Part shown: positions 34,661 to 47,276 of the stretch, piece after piece | Numbering within the stretch: position 1 is the first letter of the stretch | Layout: every line of letters begins with the position of its first letter | Assembly (NCBI RefSeq): GCF_014648675.1 | Contig: NZ_BMRO01000001.1 | Span: forward strand, 696,769 to 760,768 | Source of the DNA: Actinomadura livida | GTDB lineage: Bacteria; Actinomycetota; Actinomycetes; Streptosporangiales; Streptosporangiaceae | Reading direction: 5' to 3' | Length of the DNA stretch: 64,000 bases | Program-made: the position numbers and the translations under genes | The notes under the pieces: model-generated | What the model was told of the DNA's origin: nothing | Seen by the model: only the letters and a program-made list of their open reading frames with translations | The model's database searches: none

Positions 34661-35854
34661 TCACACCGGCACCCGGAGGGACACACGGAACCCCCTGCCG
34701 TCCGGCCCGGTCATCAGGGTGCCATCGATCAGCTCGGCGCGTTCGCGCATGCCCACCAGGCCGTACCCCCCGCCGTCCGCCGCCACGACGGGCTCCGTGC
34801 CGCCGCTGTCGGTCACCTCGAGTTCGACCTTGTCGCCGAGGTAGCGCAGCGTCACGTGTGCGCGCGCGCCGGGCGCGTGTTTGCGGACGTTGGTGAGCGC
34901 CTCCTGCGCGGTGCGCACGACGGTCAGGCCCGCCTGAGGCGGCAGGTCGCGCGGATCGCCCGTCACCCGCACTTCGCAGGGGCGGCCGGTGCTCTGGTAG
35001 AACTCCTCGGCCAGTTCGGCGATGACCTCCTGCGGTTCCGGCATCTCGCCGCGCAGCGTCGCCAGGGCCCGCCTCGTCTCCTCCAGGCCCGAGCGGGCGA
35101 GGTTCCGCGCGCGCTCCACCCGTTCCAGGGCCTGCACGCGGTCACCGTCCCGGGAGAGCAGCAGCCTGGCGCCCTCCAGGTGGACGATCTGCGCCGACAG
35201 CGAATGGGCGAGGATGTCGTGGATCTCCCGTGCGATGTGCGACCGCTCGGCGAGGACGGCGTTGGCGGCCTCCGCGCGGCGCGTCGCCTCCTGCGCGACC
35301 GCGTTCTGCCGGCTGGCGACGCCGCCCGCCGTGATCCCGGCGAAGGCGGCCAGCAGCCCGAGGTCGGCGCCGTCGCGGAAGCCCTCGCCCAGCCCCCCGA
35401 CCATCGCGATGGCGAGTGCGCTCACCGCCACGCCCCAGCGCAGCGGGAGCCGGATCAGCAGCGCCCACAGGGCGGCCATGCAGAAGAGCAGGCCGCGGTC
35501 GGCGGCCGGGGTGGCCGCGTACAGCGTCACCGCCGCCGCCATCGACGTCAACAGCAGGACGATCCCCATCCGCCACCGGCTGGAGCCGCGGTGCCGCCCT
35601 ATCCACAGGCCGCTGCCGAGCGTCGCGAACAGGACCGCGCTGAGCAGGACGAGGGCCAGCCCGGGGCCGCGCAACGCCGGCATCGGGTCGGCGTCCGCCA
35701 TGTCCCGGACGTAGACGACCAGGCCCCACGTCACCAGGAGACCCACGACGACGGCGCGGATGACCCCGTCCACGGGACGCGCCTTGCAGATCACGACGCG
35801 CCGCCGGGCGCCGGTCCCAGGGACTGCGGTCGGAGCGCTGTCGGGCGTGTCCAT
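34661..35854 (-). CDS. NarL-type sensor histidine kinase
   Basis: 397 residues. About five transmembrane segments (30-180), a coiled linker with Arg/Ala repeats, HisKA_3 helix with ERSHIAREIHDILAHSLSAQ (His phosphoacceptor) and a C-terminal HATPase with QEALTNVRKHAPG and GYGLVGMRERAEL. Membrane sensor with its regulator downstream. ATG 35854 is favoured; GTG 35860 adds two residues. Signal unknown. Confidence 0.92.
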   Translation of the reverse strand: MDTPDSAPTAVPGTGARRRVVICKARPVDGVIRAVVVGLLVTWGLVVYVRDMADADPMPALRGPGLALVLLSAVLFATLGSGLWIGRHRGSSRWRMGIVLLLTSMAAAVTLYAATPAADRGLLFCMAALWALLIRLPLRWGVAVSALAIAMVGGLGEGFRDGADLGLLAAFAGITAGGVASRQNAVAQEATRRAEAANAVLAERSHIAREIHDILAHSLSAQIVHLEGARLLLSRDGDRVQALERVERARNLARSGLEETRRALATLRGEMPEPQEVIAELAEEFYQSTGRPCEVRVTGDPRDLPPQAGLTVVRTAQEALTNVRKHAPGARAHVTLRYLGDKVELEVTDSGGTEPVVAADGGGYGLVGMRERAELIDGTLMTGPDGRGFRVSLRVPV

Positions 35855-35954
35855 GGTCACCGAAGCTACGCCCGCGGCGGCCTCCGGTACATCGGCGCCG
35901 GGCTGGACTTCCGCTCTCCACCGCGGGGTGGACGCCCGCGTCCACCCCGCCGGG

Positions 35955-38045
<2,091 letters not shown>

Positions 38046-38208
38046 CGTGCGTGTGCTCCTCGGGGGTAGGACGGTCGGCAGAAGGTTACCCCCGGCCGCC
38101 GACAATCCACCTGGAGGCTCGCCGCCACCGGCGCTGTGGCACGCCGGCACGGCGGACCCGGTCGACTGGCCAGGCTACCCGGCGCGGGCCCCGGCCCTCC
38201 GACTTCTA

Positions 38209-38233
38209 GACCTGAAGGTCCACCTTTGGGTGG
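38209..38233. promoter_or_regulatory. Two adjacent palindromes upstream of the ABC exporter
   Basis: GACCT-GA-AGGTC (38209-38220) directly abuts CCACC-TTTG-GGTGG (38220-38233), 38 bp before the ATP-binding protein gene. Either could bind a regulator of the exporter or of parE. Confidence 0.45.
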
Positions 38234-38270
38234 GTGTGCTCCGCCTCGGCGCGCACCTATCGTCCTCCGC

Positions 38271-39173
38271 ATGGCGCAAACGATCGAGGTCACAGGCCTA
38301 CGCAAGCGATACGGGGACGTCCGGGCCGTGGACGGGGTGACGTTCGCCGTCGAGGAGGGCGAGTTCTTCGGCATCCTCGGCCCGAACGGCGCGGGGAAGA
38401 CGACCGCACTGGAGATCATCGAGGGTCTGCGGGAGGCCGACGAGGGGCAGGTGTCGGTGCTCGGCATGTCGCCGTGGCCGCGCAACCCGGGGCTGCTGCC
38501 CCGGATCGGGGTCCAGCTGCAGTCGTCGTCGTTCTTCGAGCGGCTGACGGCGCGCGAGCAGCTGCGGACGTTCGGCTCGCTCTACGGCGTCCCCGCGGGG
38601 AAGAGCGACGCGATGCTGGAGCTGGTCGGGCTGGACGGGAAGGCCGACGTCCCGGTCGAGAAGCTCTCGGGCGGGCAGGCGCAGCGCCTGTCCATCGCCT
38701 GCGCGCTCGTGCACGACCCGGAGATCGTGTTCCTGGACGAGCCCACCGCCGCCCTGGACCCGCAGGCCCGCCGCAACCTCTGGGACGTCCTGCGGGAGAT
38801 CAGCACAGGGGGCCGCACGGTCGTCCTGACCACGCACTACATGGACGAGGCGGAGATCCTCTGCGACCGCGTGGCCATCATGGACGCGGGCCGGATCCTG
38901 CGGCTCGGCCCGCCGGCCGTACTGGTCCGCGGCCTGGACGCACCGGCCAGGATCAGCGTGGCCAGCGGCGTCCTCACGGCCGAGGACGCGCGGCTCCTCC
39001 CCGGAGCGGACGAGACCGGCGACGACGGCGTCTCGCTGACCATCTCCACCCGCGACCCGTCGGCGGTGGTCGCGGCCATGGCGGCCAAGGACGCGCTCGA
39101 CGGGGTCCAGATCCGCGGCGCCACGCTGGAGGACGTCTTCCTAGAGGTCACCGGACGGGAGTACAGGGCATGA
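38271..39173 (+). CDS. ABC exporter ATP-binding protein
   Basis: 300 residues. Walker A LGPNGAGKTTALE (about 37-49), Q-loop GVQLQSSS, signature LSGGQAQRLSIACALV, Walker B VFLDEPTAALD, H-loop TTHYMDEAE. A C-terminal extension of the drug/lipid-exporter (DrrA/CcmA-like) type follows. It drives the permease encoded downstream (ATGA overlap at 39170-39173). ATG 38271 starts directly at the family N-terminus. Substrate unknown. Confidence 0.93.
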   Translation: MAQTIEVTGLRKRYGDVRAVDGVTFAVEEGEFFGILGPNGAGKTTALEIIEGLREADEGQVSVLGMSPWPRNPGLLPRIGVQLQSSSFFERLTAREQLRTFGSLYGVPAGKSDAMLELVGLDGKADVPVEKLSGGQAQRLSIACALVHDPEIVFLDEPTAALDPQARRNLWDVLREISTGGRTVVLTTHYMDEAEILCDRVAIMDAGRILRLGPPAVLVRGLDAPARISVASGVLTAEDARLLPGADETGDDGVSLTISTRDPSAVVAAMAAKDALDGVQIRGATLEDVFLEVTGREYRA

Positions 39174-40243
39174 GCGCGTACCAGAGCTTCAAGAGCCTTT
39201 CCCGTGCGATGTACCTCGGTTTCCGGCGGGACAGGTCCGCGCTGTTCTTCACCGTCCTGTTCCCCCTGATGTTCCTGGTCATCTTCGGCGGGATCTTCAG
39301 CGGCCAGTCCACGCCCAAGGTGGAGGTGCTGAAGATCGGCCAGGCGCCGGTGCTGGAGCAGGCGCTCGCCCAGGGCGGCGACGAGCTCGGCAAGGTCCTC
39401 ACGGTCACTGCGGCGTCCGACCGCGCCGACGCGCTCCGCCAGGTGGCGAAGGGCGATGTGGCGGGCGCCGTGGAGCAGCGCGGCGACCGGCTGGTCGTGC
39501 ATTACTCCGCGGCCGACCAGGTCACGGCCGGGACGGTGCGCGGGCTGATGAACTCGATCATCCAGGCGGCGAACCAGGCCGCCACCGGGCAGCCGCCCGC
39601 CTACACGCTCGCCATCCAGCAGGTGGAGGACGACTCACTCAAGGCCATCCAGTTCTTCACCCCCGGCCTGCTGGGCTGGGCCCTGGCTTCGGCGGCCGTC
39701 TTCGGCGCATCCCAGACGCTCGTGACATGGCGGACCAAGGGACTCCTGCGCCGCCTCCAGCTCTCCCCTGCCCCGATACCAACCGTGTTCGCCGCGCGTG
39801 TCGCGGTCAGTCTCGCCATCGCCCTCGTGCAGTTCGCGCTGTTCGTGCTGGTGGCGCGGCTCCCGATGTTCGGACTGCAGCTTGAGGGCGCCTGGTGGAT
39901 GGCCATACCGCTGCTGACCGCGGGCGTGCTCGCCTTCCTGTCGATAGGGATGCTCGTCGGGGCGTGGGCGAAGACCCAGGAGACGGCCAACGCGGTGACG
40001 CAGCTGATCGTCTTGCCCATGGCGTTCCTGGGCGGTTCGTTCTTCCCCTTGGACCAGGCCCCGGGCTGGATGCAGACGATGTCGCACATCTTCCCGCTGC
40101 GCTATCTGAACGAAGGGATGCTCAATGTGATGAGCCGCGGTCTCGGGCCGGGGTCCGTCCTCCCCCAAATCGGCATCCTGCTGGGCGTCGCGGTGGCCGG
40201 TTCACTGATCGCCGTACGCCTGTTCAGATGGGAGGCGCATTGA
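39170..40243 (+). CDS. ABC exporter permease (ABC-2 type)
   Basis: 357 residues. An N-terminal anchor (ALFFTVLFPLMFLVIFGGIF, about 24-43), an extracytoplasmic domain (about 50-160), and about five C-terminal membrane segments from residue 165, matching ABC2_membrane/DrrB-type permeases. Translationally coupled to the ATPase by an ATGA overlap. Probably exports a hydrophobic compound or antibiotic. No regulatory partner is adjacent except the palindromes upstream. Confidence 0.92.
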   Translation: MSAYQSFKSLSRAMYLGFRRDRSALFFTVLFPLMFLVIFGGIFSGQSTPKVEVLKIGQAPVLEQALAQGGDELGKVLTVTAASDRADALRQVAKGDVAGAVEQRGDRLVVHYSAADQVTAGTVRGLMNSIIQAANQAATGQPPAYTLAIQQVEDDSLKAIQFFTPGLLGWALASAAVFGASQTLVTWRTKGLLRRLQLSPAPIPTVFAARVAVSLAIALVQFALFVLVARLPMFGLQLEGAWWMAIPLLTAGVLAFLSIGMLVGAWAKTQETANAVTQLIVLPMAFLGGSFFPLDQAPGWMQTMSHIFPLRYLNEGMLNVMSRGLGPGSVLPQIGILLGVAVAGSLIAVRLFRWEAH

Positions 40244-40259
40244 TGTGACCTCGATCACT
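40244..40259. promoter_or_regulatory. CRP-type palindrome TGTGA-N6-TCACT
   Basis: The motif begins right after the permease stop codon and lies 104 bp upstream of the DUF7455 gene. It matches the CRP consensus TGTGA-N6-TCACA in 9 of 10 specified bases. Binding is not shown. Confidence 0.5.
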
Positions 40260-40362
40260 AATTGGCCCATTCTGCTGTGGGCGTACGAACAAGCAGGTTG
40301 GGAACGTTCACGTCGGGTTAGATGTTCTCCTAAGTACCGACCCCGAGCATGAGGAAGGTGCC

Positions 40363-40593
40363 GTGACTGGAGCCCTTGCCCCAACCAAGCCGCTGACCGT
40401 CGCCGACCGATGCGACCGCTGCGGCGCCCAGGCCTACGTCCGTGCGGTCCTTGTAGGCGGCGGCGACCTTCTGTTCTGCGCCCACCACGGTCGCAAGTAC
40501 GCAGAGGCTCTCCGTTCCAACGGGGCCGACATTCAGGACGAGACAGACCGGCTCACCGAAACATCGGCCACCACTCCAGCCGAAGAGCGGTAG
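40363..40593 (+). CDS. DUF7455 domain-containing protein, zinc-ribbon-like
   Basis: 76 residues. CDRCGAQAYVRAVL followed by FCAHHGRKY supplies a CxxC...CxxH set, likely a single zinc-binding module. Known family in actinobacteria usually located between parE and the principal sigma factor gene, as here. GTG 40363 is preceded by GAGGAAGG, a strong ribosome-binding site. Soluble, no membrane segment. Function unknown; genomic position suggests a link to transcription. Confidence 0.85.
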   Translation: MTGALAPTKPLTVADRCDRCGAQAYVRAVLVGGGDLLFCAHHGRKYAEALRSNGADIQDETDRLTETSATTPAEER

Positions 40594-40616
40594 ATCCCCA
40601 TATAGCAGGAGCCATG

Positions 40617-40648
40617 AACGGCGGCCATCGGAGACGGTGGCCGCCGTT
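40617..40648 (+). terminator. Hairpin terminator after the DUF7455 gene
   Basis: 14-bp stem (40617-40630 with 40635-40648, one G-T wobble) and a GAGA tetraloop, 23 bp after the stop codon. No T-run. Confidence 0.8.
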
Positions 40649-40671
40649 CGCCATTCCGGATAACTCCAGTG

Positions 40672-40718
40672 AGTCACGATGTGACTACTCTGTGCTTACA
40701 ATCCGTGACGGGGATCAC
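40672..40718 (+). promoter_or_regulatory. Putative promoter/operator region of yaaA
   Basis: AGTCAC-GAT-GTGACT (40672-40686) is a perfect palindrome over the expected -35 position; TACAAT (40697-40702) fits a -10; GTGA-CGGGGA-TCAC (40705-40718) is a CRP-type palindrome near the start site. The -35 itself is weak, suggesting activator dependence or operator overlap. The leader to GTG 40851 would be about 140 nt. Confidence 0.5.
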
Positions 40719-40850
40719 GCATTCCACGCGACTCTCACTCCGAAGTGACATTCTTCACCCGGGCATGATGGTCGCTGACCTGCACAAGTACCGGTCACCT
40801 CGGCTGCGCCCGTACCACCGTCCTGGAACACCACTGCCCTCGGGAGGATC

Positions 40851-41597
40851 GTGCACATCCTGCTGCCACCGTCGGAGAAGAAGGCCGCCGATGGGGACGG
40901 CCCTCCCGTGGACCTGGCGTCACTGAGCTTCCCGGGCCTCAACCCGCTGCGTGAGCGCCTTCTGGCGGCGCTGAGCGACGTGAGCCGGCGCGCCGACGCG
41001 CCGGGCATCCTCAAGCTGCCGGCGGGGCAGGCCGAGGAGGCGCTGGCCCGCAACAGGACGCTGCGCGAGGCCGCGACGCTGCCGGTCGCGCGGCTGTACA
41101 CCGGCGTCCTCTACGACAACCTGGACCTCGCCGACCTGGATGCCGCGTCCGCCGCCGAGCAGGTCATCGTCTTCTCGGGCCTGTGGGGAGCGCTGAGGCT
41201 CACCGACCGCGTCCCGGCATACCGGCTGGCCATGGCGGTGTCCCTGCCCGCTGCGGGCCGCCTGGGCGCGCTGTGGCGCCCGGCGATGCGCGAGGCGCTG
41301 CGGCTGGACGACGGCGGCTTGATCGTCGACATGCGCTCCGGGCCGTACGCGTCCGTCTGGAAGGCGCCCCGGCCGGCGGTGGCGGTGCGGGTGTTCCGGG
41401 AACGGCTCGCCGGCGGCGGGACGCAGCGGACCGTGGTGAGCCACATGGCCAAGGCGACCCGTGGGCGGATCGCGCACGACCTGCTCAAGGCGGGCGCGGC
41501 ACCGCGCACCCCCGAAGAGCTGCTGAAGGCCGTCGCCGACCTCGGGCACACCGCGGAACTGAACGGCGCGAACCTCGACGTCATCCTGAACGACTGA
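40851..41597 (+). CDS. yaaA: Peroxide stress protein YaaA
   Basis: 248 residues. Family opening HILLPPSEKKA, middle LYTGVLYDNLD and VIVFSGLWGALR, C-terminal VVSHMAKATRGRIAHDL. YaaA proteins lower free iron and protect DNA from peroxide. GTG 40851 has GGGAGG three bases upstream. Monocistronic, convergent (30 bp) with a hypothetical gene. Confidence 0.92.
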   Translation: MHILLPPSEKKAADGDGPPVDLASLSFPGLNPLRERLLAALSDVSRRADAPGILKLPAGQAEEALARNRTLREAATLPVARLYTGVLYDNLDLADLDAASAAEQVIVFSGLWGALRLTDRVPAYRLAMAVSLPAAGRLGALWRPAMREALRLDDGGLIVDMRSGPYASVWKAPRPAVAVRVFRERLAGGGTQRTVVSHMAKATRGRIAHDLLKAGAAPRTPEELLKAVADLGHTAELNGANLDVILND

Positions 41598-41626
41598 ACG
41601 GGACTCCCAGCCCCGCCCCGCAGAAC

Positions 41627-42652
41627 TCAGGCCGTGCCGACGTTCAGGTGCCGGCATGCCTTGACGAACTGGTTCACCTCGTCGCCGCCCAGGTACGTCC
41701 AGGGAAGGCTGCTCGGCCGCCCCCGCGTCCGGAGCAGATGCTGCCGCGCCAGACGCCGCGCGTCGGCGAGATGGAACGCGGCACCGAAGAGGTTGTGCGC
41801 CTCGATCGTCCGGGGATGGAGACGGTGCCCCTCGAACCAGCCCCGCGCCGCGGCCTCCACCTCCCGGCGCTCCTCCGGAGAGAACCACGAGGACGCCCCA
41901 CGGATCACGCCCGAACGCTCCTGCACGAAGTACTCGAAGTAGGCGAGCGGGATCAGGGCGGCCCTGGGATCCTCTCGGGAGGCCCTGCTCGCGGCCGTCC
42001 GGGCGAAGCCGAACATCTCGTCCGTCATGCCTCCCCACTGGGGGGACAGGCTCACGACCCGCGCCACATGCGCCCCGTATAGGGTGGGGCACCTGCCGCT
42101 CGCCTGCAGCCACAGCGCGTCCTTCTCCTCCCGGTCGAGGCCCAGGCCCAGCGCGTACCAGAGCATCGCCTCCCACGGGACGGGATCGTCCGGCCACAAC
42201 GACGCCGCCCGCATCAGCGGTTCGCGGGCGGACTGCATCGACTTCGTGTACGTGGTGTAACTCTTCGCCTGCACGGCCCGCGCACGCGCCTCCGGACGGA
42301 TCCGCCACGCCTCCTCCACCCGCGTCCGGCCGAGCCACAGCCAGAGGTCGGGATTGGACGGATCCTCGGCGACGAGCGCCTCGACGTCCCGGCTGAAGCC
42401 CACCGCGGCCCTCGACAGCGCCTCGACACGGACCGACCGCACCTCCGGGTCAACGCGGCTCACGGCGAGCGCGTGCGCTCCGACGCGCAGGAGGCGGCGG
42501 TCCCGGACGGCGTCGACCGCCCAGTCCAGATCAGGATCACGCCACGGGCGGCCGCCCAGCACCCGCAGCTGACGTGCACGGACCAAGGAGGCCCCCACCC
42601 CGCTCTGCTCCACCGAACGTCCGGGGGCCCGGTCGAGCTCTGTCAATCCCAT
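41627..42652 (-). CDS. Conserved hypothetical protein, TPR-like helical
   Basis: 341 residues, soluble, helical. Contains recurring helix-pair sequences (DPSNPDLWLWLGRTRVEEAW; SLWPDDPVPWEAMLWYALG), resembling solenoid repeats; C-terminal RTIEAHNLFGAAFHLADAR. I do not recognise a named domain. ATG 42652 was chosen; a TTG at 42676 would add eight residues. It lies downstream of a palindrome (42754-42767) and the sigma gene's terminator. Confidence 0.75.
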   Translation of the reverse strand: MGLTELDRAPGRSVEQSGVGASLVRARQLRVLGGRPWRDPDLDWAVDAVRDRRLLRVGAHALAVSRVDPEVRSVRVEALSRAAVGFSRDVEALVAEDPSNPDLWLWLGRTRVEEAWRIRPEARARAVQAKSYTTYTKSMQSAREPLMRAASLWPDDPVPWEAMLWYALGLGLDREEKDALWLQASGRCPTLYGAHVARVVSLSPQWGGMTDEMFGFARTAASRASREDPRAALIPLAYFEYFVQERSGVIRGASSWFSPEERREVEAAARGWFEGHRLHPRTIEAHNLFGAAFHLADARRLARQHLLRTRGRPSSLPWTYLGGDEVNQFVKACRHLNVGTA

Positions 42653-42753
42653 GCGCGCGACAATAGGAAGACGCAAGACGGCGCACGCTACCGCGATGTT
42701 AAAAGGCCGTTACACGGCGACGACCGGCGCACGGGGGACGCGCCGGAAGGAGA

Positions 42754-42767
42754 GTGTCCGCGGACAC
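42754..42767. promoter_or_regulatory. 14-bp perfect palindrome GTGTCCGCGGACAC
   Basis: Located about 100 bp upstream of the leftward hypothetical gene (start 42652) and just beyond the sigma gene terminator. May be an operator; it could also be part of a larger structure. Confidence 0.35.
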
Positions 42768-42772
42768 GGCAA

Positions 42773-42801
42773 GGGCCCCGTCCCGGTCCGGGACGAGGCC
42801 C
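42773..42801 (-). terminator. Hairpin terminator of the principal sigma factor gene
   Basis: 12-bp stem with one mismatch (42773-42784 with 42790-42801) and 5-nt loop, directly downstream of the sigma gene stop; followed on the minus strand by TTGCC. Confidence 0.78.
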
Positions 42802-42818
42802 CCCGCTCAGAACTCCGG

Positions 42819-44513
<1,695 letters not shown>

Positions 44514-44622
44514 AAATACCTCTCGAACGAACGTGTGGCTTGGTTGACCCAAGTGCCCTGACGGGCCCGGCCTCACACTGGGTGGGACCACACACAGAGC
44601 GGACCTCCCGGTGCGGGACCGC

Positions 44623-44672
44623 AGCGTACCCGCTCTCGCTGGGTCAAGCATTCTGGCACTGCTGCGCATTCC
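44623..44672 (-). promoter_or_regulatory. Candidate promoter region of the sigma factor gene
   Basis: On the minus strand GGAAT (44672-44668) and GCT (44649-44647) are separated by 18 bp, resembling the sigmaR-type GGAAT-N18-GTT with one mismatch in the -10. TACGCT (44628-44623) is a possible housekeeping -10, although the nearby TTGACC (44647-44642) is too close (13 bp). Interpretation is uncertain. Confidence 0.4.
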
Positions 44673-44764
44673 GCCTGTGAAGTCCTACCCCGTAACTCTC
44701 CACCTTAGAGGGCGCGGGATGGTCCTTCGTACGTGCCGGGCCGTCTTCACGCGGCCGGCGGCCT

Positions 44765-46900
44765 TCACACGGGTTCTGGCGGGACGTGCAGGGCAAGCAC
44801 GGTCACATCGTCTACCTGCTCGTAGCCGGCAAGCATCCGATCGACCAGGAAGTCGACGAGTCTCTCGGGATCTCCTACCACTTCAGGTGGGGCGTCCGCC
44901 GCGACGGCGACGAGCTCCTCCAGCCCGGCGTCCACCCCACGCCTACGGTTCTCCACAAGTCCATCGGAATAGAACACCACAGTGTTGCCGGTCTCGATGG
45001 AAAAACTTGTCTGCTGTCGCTGGCTCGGCCAGCCGAGGGGCGTCCCCGGCTCGACCGTGCTGACGCGCGCGGGCGTGTCCGGCGAGATCAGCAGGGGTGG
45101 CGGGTGCCCCGCGTTGCTGAACGCGCCCTGCCCGGTCTCCGGGTCGATGACCGCGTACGCGACCGTGGTGAACTGCTCCTCGTCCTCGGTGGCGCTGAAC
45201 AGCCGGTCCAGGCCGGCCAGGACCGCGGCGGGGCGCGGATCGTTCAGCGCGAGGGCGCGCAGGGCGTTGCGGACGCGGCCCATTCCGGCCGCCGCGAGGA
45301 CGCCCTTGCCCATGACGTCCCCGGCGGCCACGGCGAGCCTGTCGTCGGGCAGCCGGAACACGTCGTACCAGTCACCGCCGACCTGGACGTGCCGCGTAGC
45401 GGGGTTGTAGCGGGCCGCCAGCACCATGCCCGGCAGCTGCGGAAGGTCGCTCGGCAGGAGGCTGCGCTGGAGTTCCTCCGCGGTCCGGTGCTCGCGCTCG
45501 AACAGCAGCGCCCGTTCGACCGCCAGGGCGCACTGCCCGGCGAGCGCTTCCAGGAAGACCCGTTCCTCCTCGGTGATCTCCCTAGGGCGGGTGAACGAGA
45601 AACGGAGCGCGCCGATGGGGGCGCCGGCCGCCAGTAGCGGCAGGCCCACCCAGGCACGCTCTTCGGTGTGCTGGGCGAACAGGTCCTTCTCGCCGTGGCC
45701 GAGCTGCAGGCGAAGGCTGTCGGGATGCTCGGCCAGGAACGGCCGGCTCTCACGCACCGCGACCGACATCACGGTTTGGTCACTGACCTTGATCTCGTCC
45801 CGGGAGACGGGACCGGTCTCGCCATCCGCGCCCGGCTGGGACGGCGCCACCACGCTGAGGCGGAGCTTGTCGTCGTCCAGCAGCGCCACGGCTGAGTAGT
45901 CGGCGCCGATGGCCGACCGCCCCACCTCGGTGATGACCTGGACGACCTGGGACACGGTCAGGGCCTCGGCCAGCATGGAGGTGGCCTGCTGGAGGCGCGC
46001 CGTGCGCAGCGCCGCCGCCGACAGCTGCTCGGTCAGCCGGCCGCGCATCTCCTCGGCCTCGCGCTGCCCGGTCACGTCGGTGTTGGCGCCGACCCATTCG
46101 ATCACCGCGTCGCCCTGCCAGATGGGCACGGCCCTCACGTCGAAGTGCCGGAAGGTTCCGCTCTTGGTGCGGATCCGGTAGTTGGTCTCGAAGACCCGGT
46201 TCTCCTGGACGCAGTCGCGCCACGCGGCCTCGATCCGCGGCCGGTCCTCGGGATGGACCACCGCCAGCCAGCCGCCCTCCGCGTAGTCGTCCGGCGCCTG
46301 CCCGGTGATCGCCCGCCATTCGGGTGCGTCGTCGATCACCCCGCCCGCCGGGGCGGCGACCCACACGACCTGGGCGCTGGCCTCCACGAGCGAGCGGTAA
46401 CGCTGCTCCTTGCGGCGGATGACCTCCTCGGCCCTGCGCCGCTCCGTGACGTCCTGCGCGGTCAGGACGACGCCCACGGGCTCACCGTCGGCGTCCTTGG
46501 CCGGCAGCCACGTGCAGGCCAGAATCCGCTCATCGCCTTCTGGGGCCACGTCCGTGGTCTCCTCGGGCGCCGCGTCCTGGGCGGCCGGAACGACCAGATC
46601 GGAGTCGTTCAGCGAGCGGTCCTCGGCGATCACCTTGCGGAGGGCCGTCTCGAACGCCGTCGCCAACGCCCCGGAAAGCGCCTCGGACGGCCTGCGCTCC
46701 TGCAGATCGCGCACGGGGACGCCCAAGAGCTCGGCCAGTGCGTCGTTGGCGCGGCGGCAGCGCAGCTCACGGTCGAAGAACGCGAGCCCGCCCGGGGCTT
46801 CGGTCAGCAATGTCGCGTACAGCGCGGCGTCCGACGCATCCATGGGCCGCCCCTCCACCCCAGAGACCCGAGGATGGGGAACGGACGTCTCGGTGCTCAT
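44765..46900 (-). CDS. PAS-PAS-GAF-PP2C (SpoIIE-type) serine/threonine phosphatase
   Basis: 711 residues. Two PAS/PAC domains (about 25-145 and 165-275: WVGANTDVTGQREAE), a GAF domain (about 300-460) and a C-terminal PP2C/SpoIIE domain with metal-binding VGGDWYDVFRL, GDVMGKGVLAA, NAGHPPPLL, FYSDGLVENR and DDVTVLAL. It should dephosphorylate an anti-anti-sigma (STAS) protein, controlling alternative sigma factors in response to a small-molecule or redox signal. ATG 46900 has GGAGG eight bases upstream. A partner STAS/anti-sigma gene is not adjacent. Confidence 0.93.
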   Translation of the reverse strand: MSTETSVPHPRVSGVEGRPMDASDAALYATLLTEAPGGLAFFDRELRCRRANDALAELLGVPVRDLQERRPSEALSGALATAFETALRKVIAEDRSLNDSDLVVPAAQDAAPEETTDVAPEGDERILACTWLPAKDADGEPVGVVLTAQDVTERRRAEEVIRRKEQRYRSLVEASAQVVWVAAPAGGVIDDAPEWRAITGQAPDDYAEGGWLAVVHPEDRPRIEAAWRDCVQENRVFETNYRIRTKSGTFRHFDVRAVPIWQGDAVIEWVGANTDVTGQREAEEMRGRLTEQLSAAALRTARLQQATSMLAEALTVSQVVQVITEVGRSAIGADYSAVALLDDDKLRLSVVAPSQPGADGETGPVSRDEIKVSDQTVMSVAVRESRPFLAEHPDSLRLQLGHGEKDLFAQHTEERAWVGLPLLAAGAPIGALRFSFTRPREITEEERVFLEALAGQCALAVERALLFEREHRTAEELQRSLLPSDLPQLPGMVLAARYNPATRHVQVGGDWYDVFRLPDDRLAVAAGDVMGKGVLAAAGMGRVRNALRALALNDPRPAAVLAGLDRLFSATEDEEQFTTVAYAVIDPETGQGAFSNAGHPPPLLISPDTPARVSTVEPGTPLGWPSQRQQTSFSIETGNTVVFYSDGLVENRRRGVDAGLEELVAVAADAPPEVVGDPERLVDFLVDRMLAGYEQVDDVTVLALHVPPEPV

Positions 46901-47276
46901 GGACAACACCTCCGCCCCAGAGGGTCCCGTACCGCGCGGCAAGTTTTCATCACTATGAGTGAATGGGAGCAGGCTAGCGCTCCCGCCTCCATCACAACAC
47001 CGGTCGAAGTCAGGTACTCATCATCCCGATGGTTCGCCGAGTACGGAACCCCTGCTGAACATCCTCGTTCCCTTGGGTCCCAGACGAACGCGTCGGTTTC
47101 GGACACCGTCCCGGAGGCCGCGAAGACGGCCCGCCGGAGACGGCGAGTAGGAGATGTTACGGCTCCCGCACACGACAGGGCGTCAACCCGAGGGTGTTCG
47201 GGAGTGTTGGCAGGCGCCGGCCCACTGGAGCGGCCCCGAAACCGCCGTTATGCCACCGCCTCGGTCTGGGGTGAGG
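46901..47276. other. Gap between the PP2C gene and HhH-GPD gene
   Basis: 376 bp with no supported gene. It has GGGAGC-N8-GCTCCC (46965-46984) and must hold the promoter for the PP2C gene, but no clear -35/-10 pair was found. Small open frames here lack consistent GC3. Confidence 0.5.

Noticed and set aside
44623..44647. TTGACC/TACGCT as a housekeeping promoter of the sigma gene
   Set aside because: Spacer is only 13 bp, too short for a normal -35/-10 pair; kept only as part of an uncertain region.
46897..47106. 69-codon leftward ORF (MSETDAFVWDP) upstream of the PP2C gene
   Set aside because: GC3 is low and erratic after the first codons, there is no good ribosome-binding site, and it has no recognisable family.
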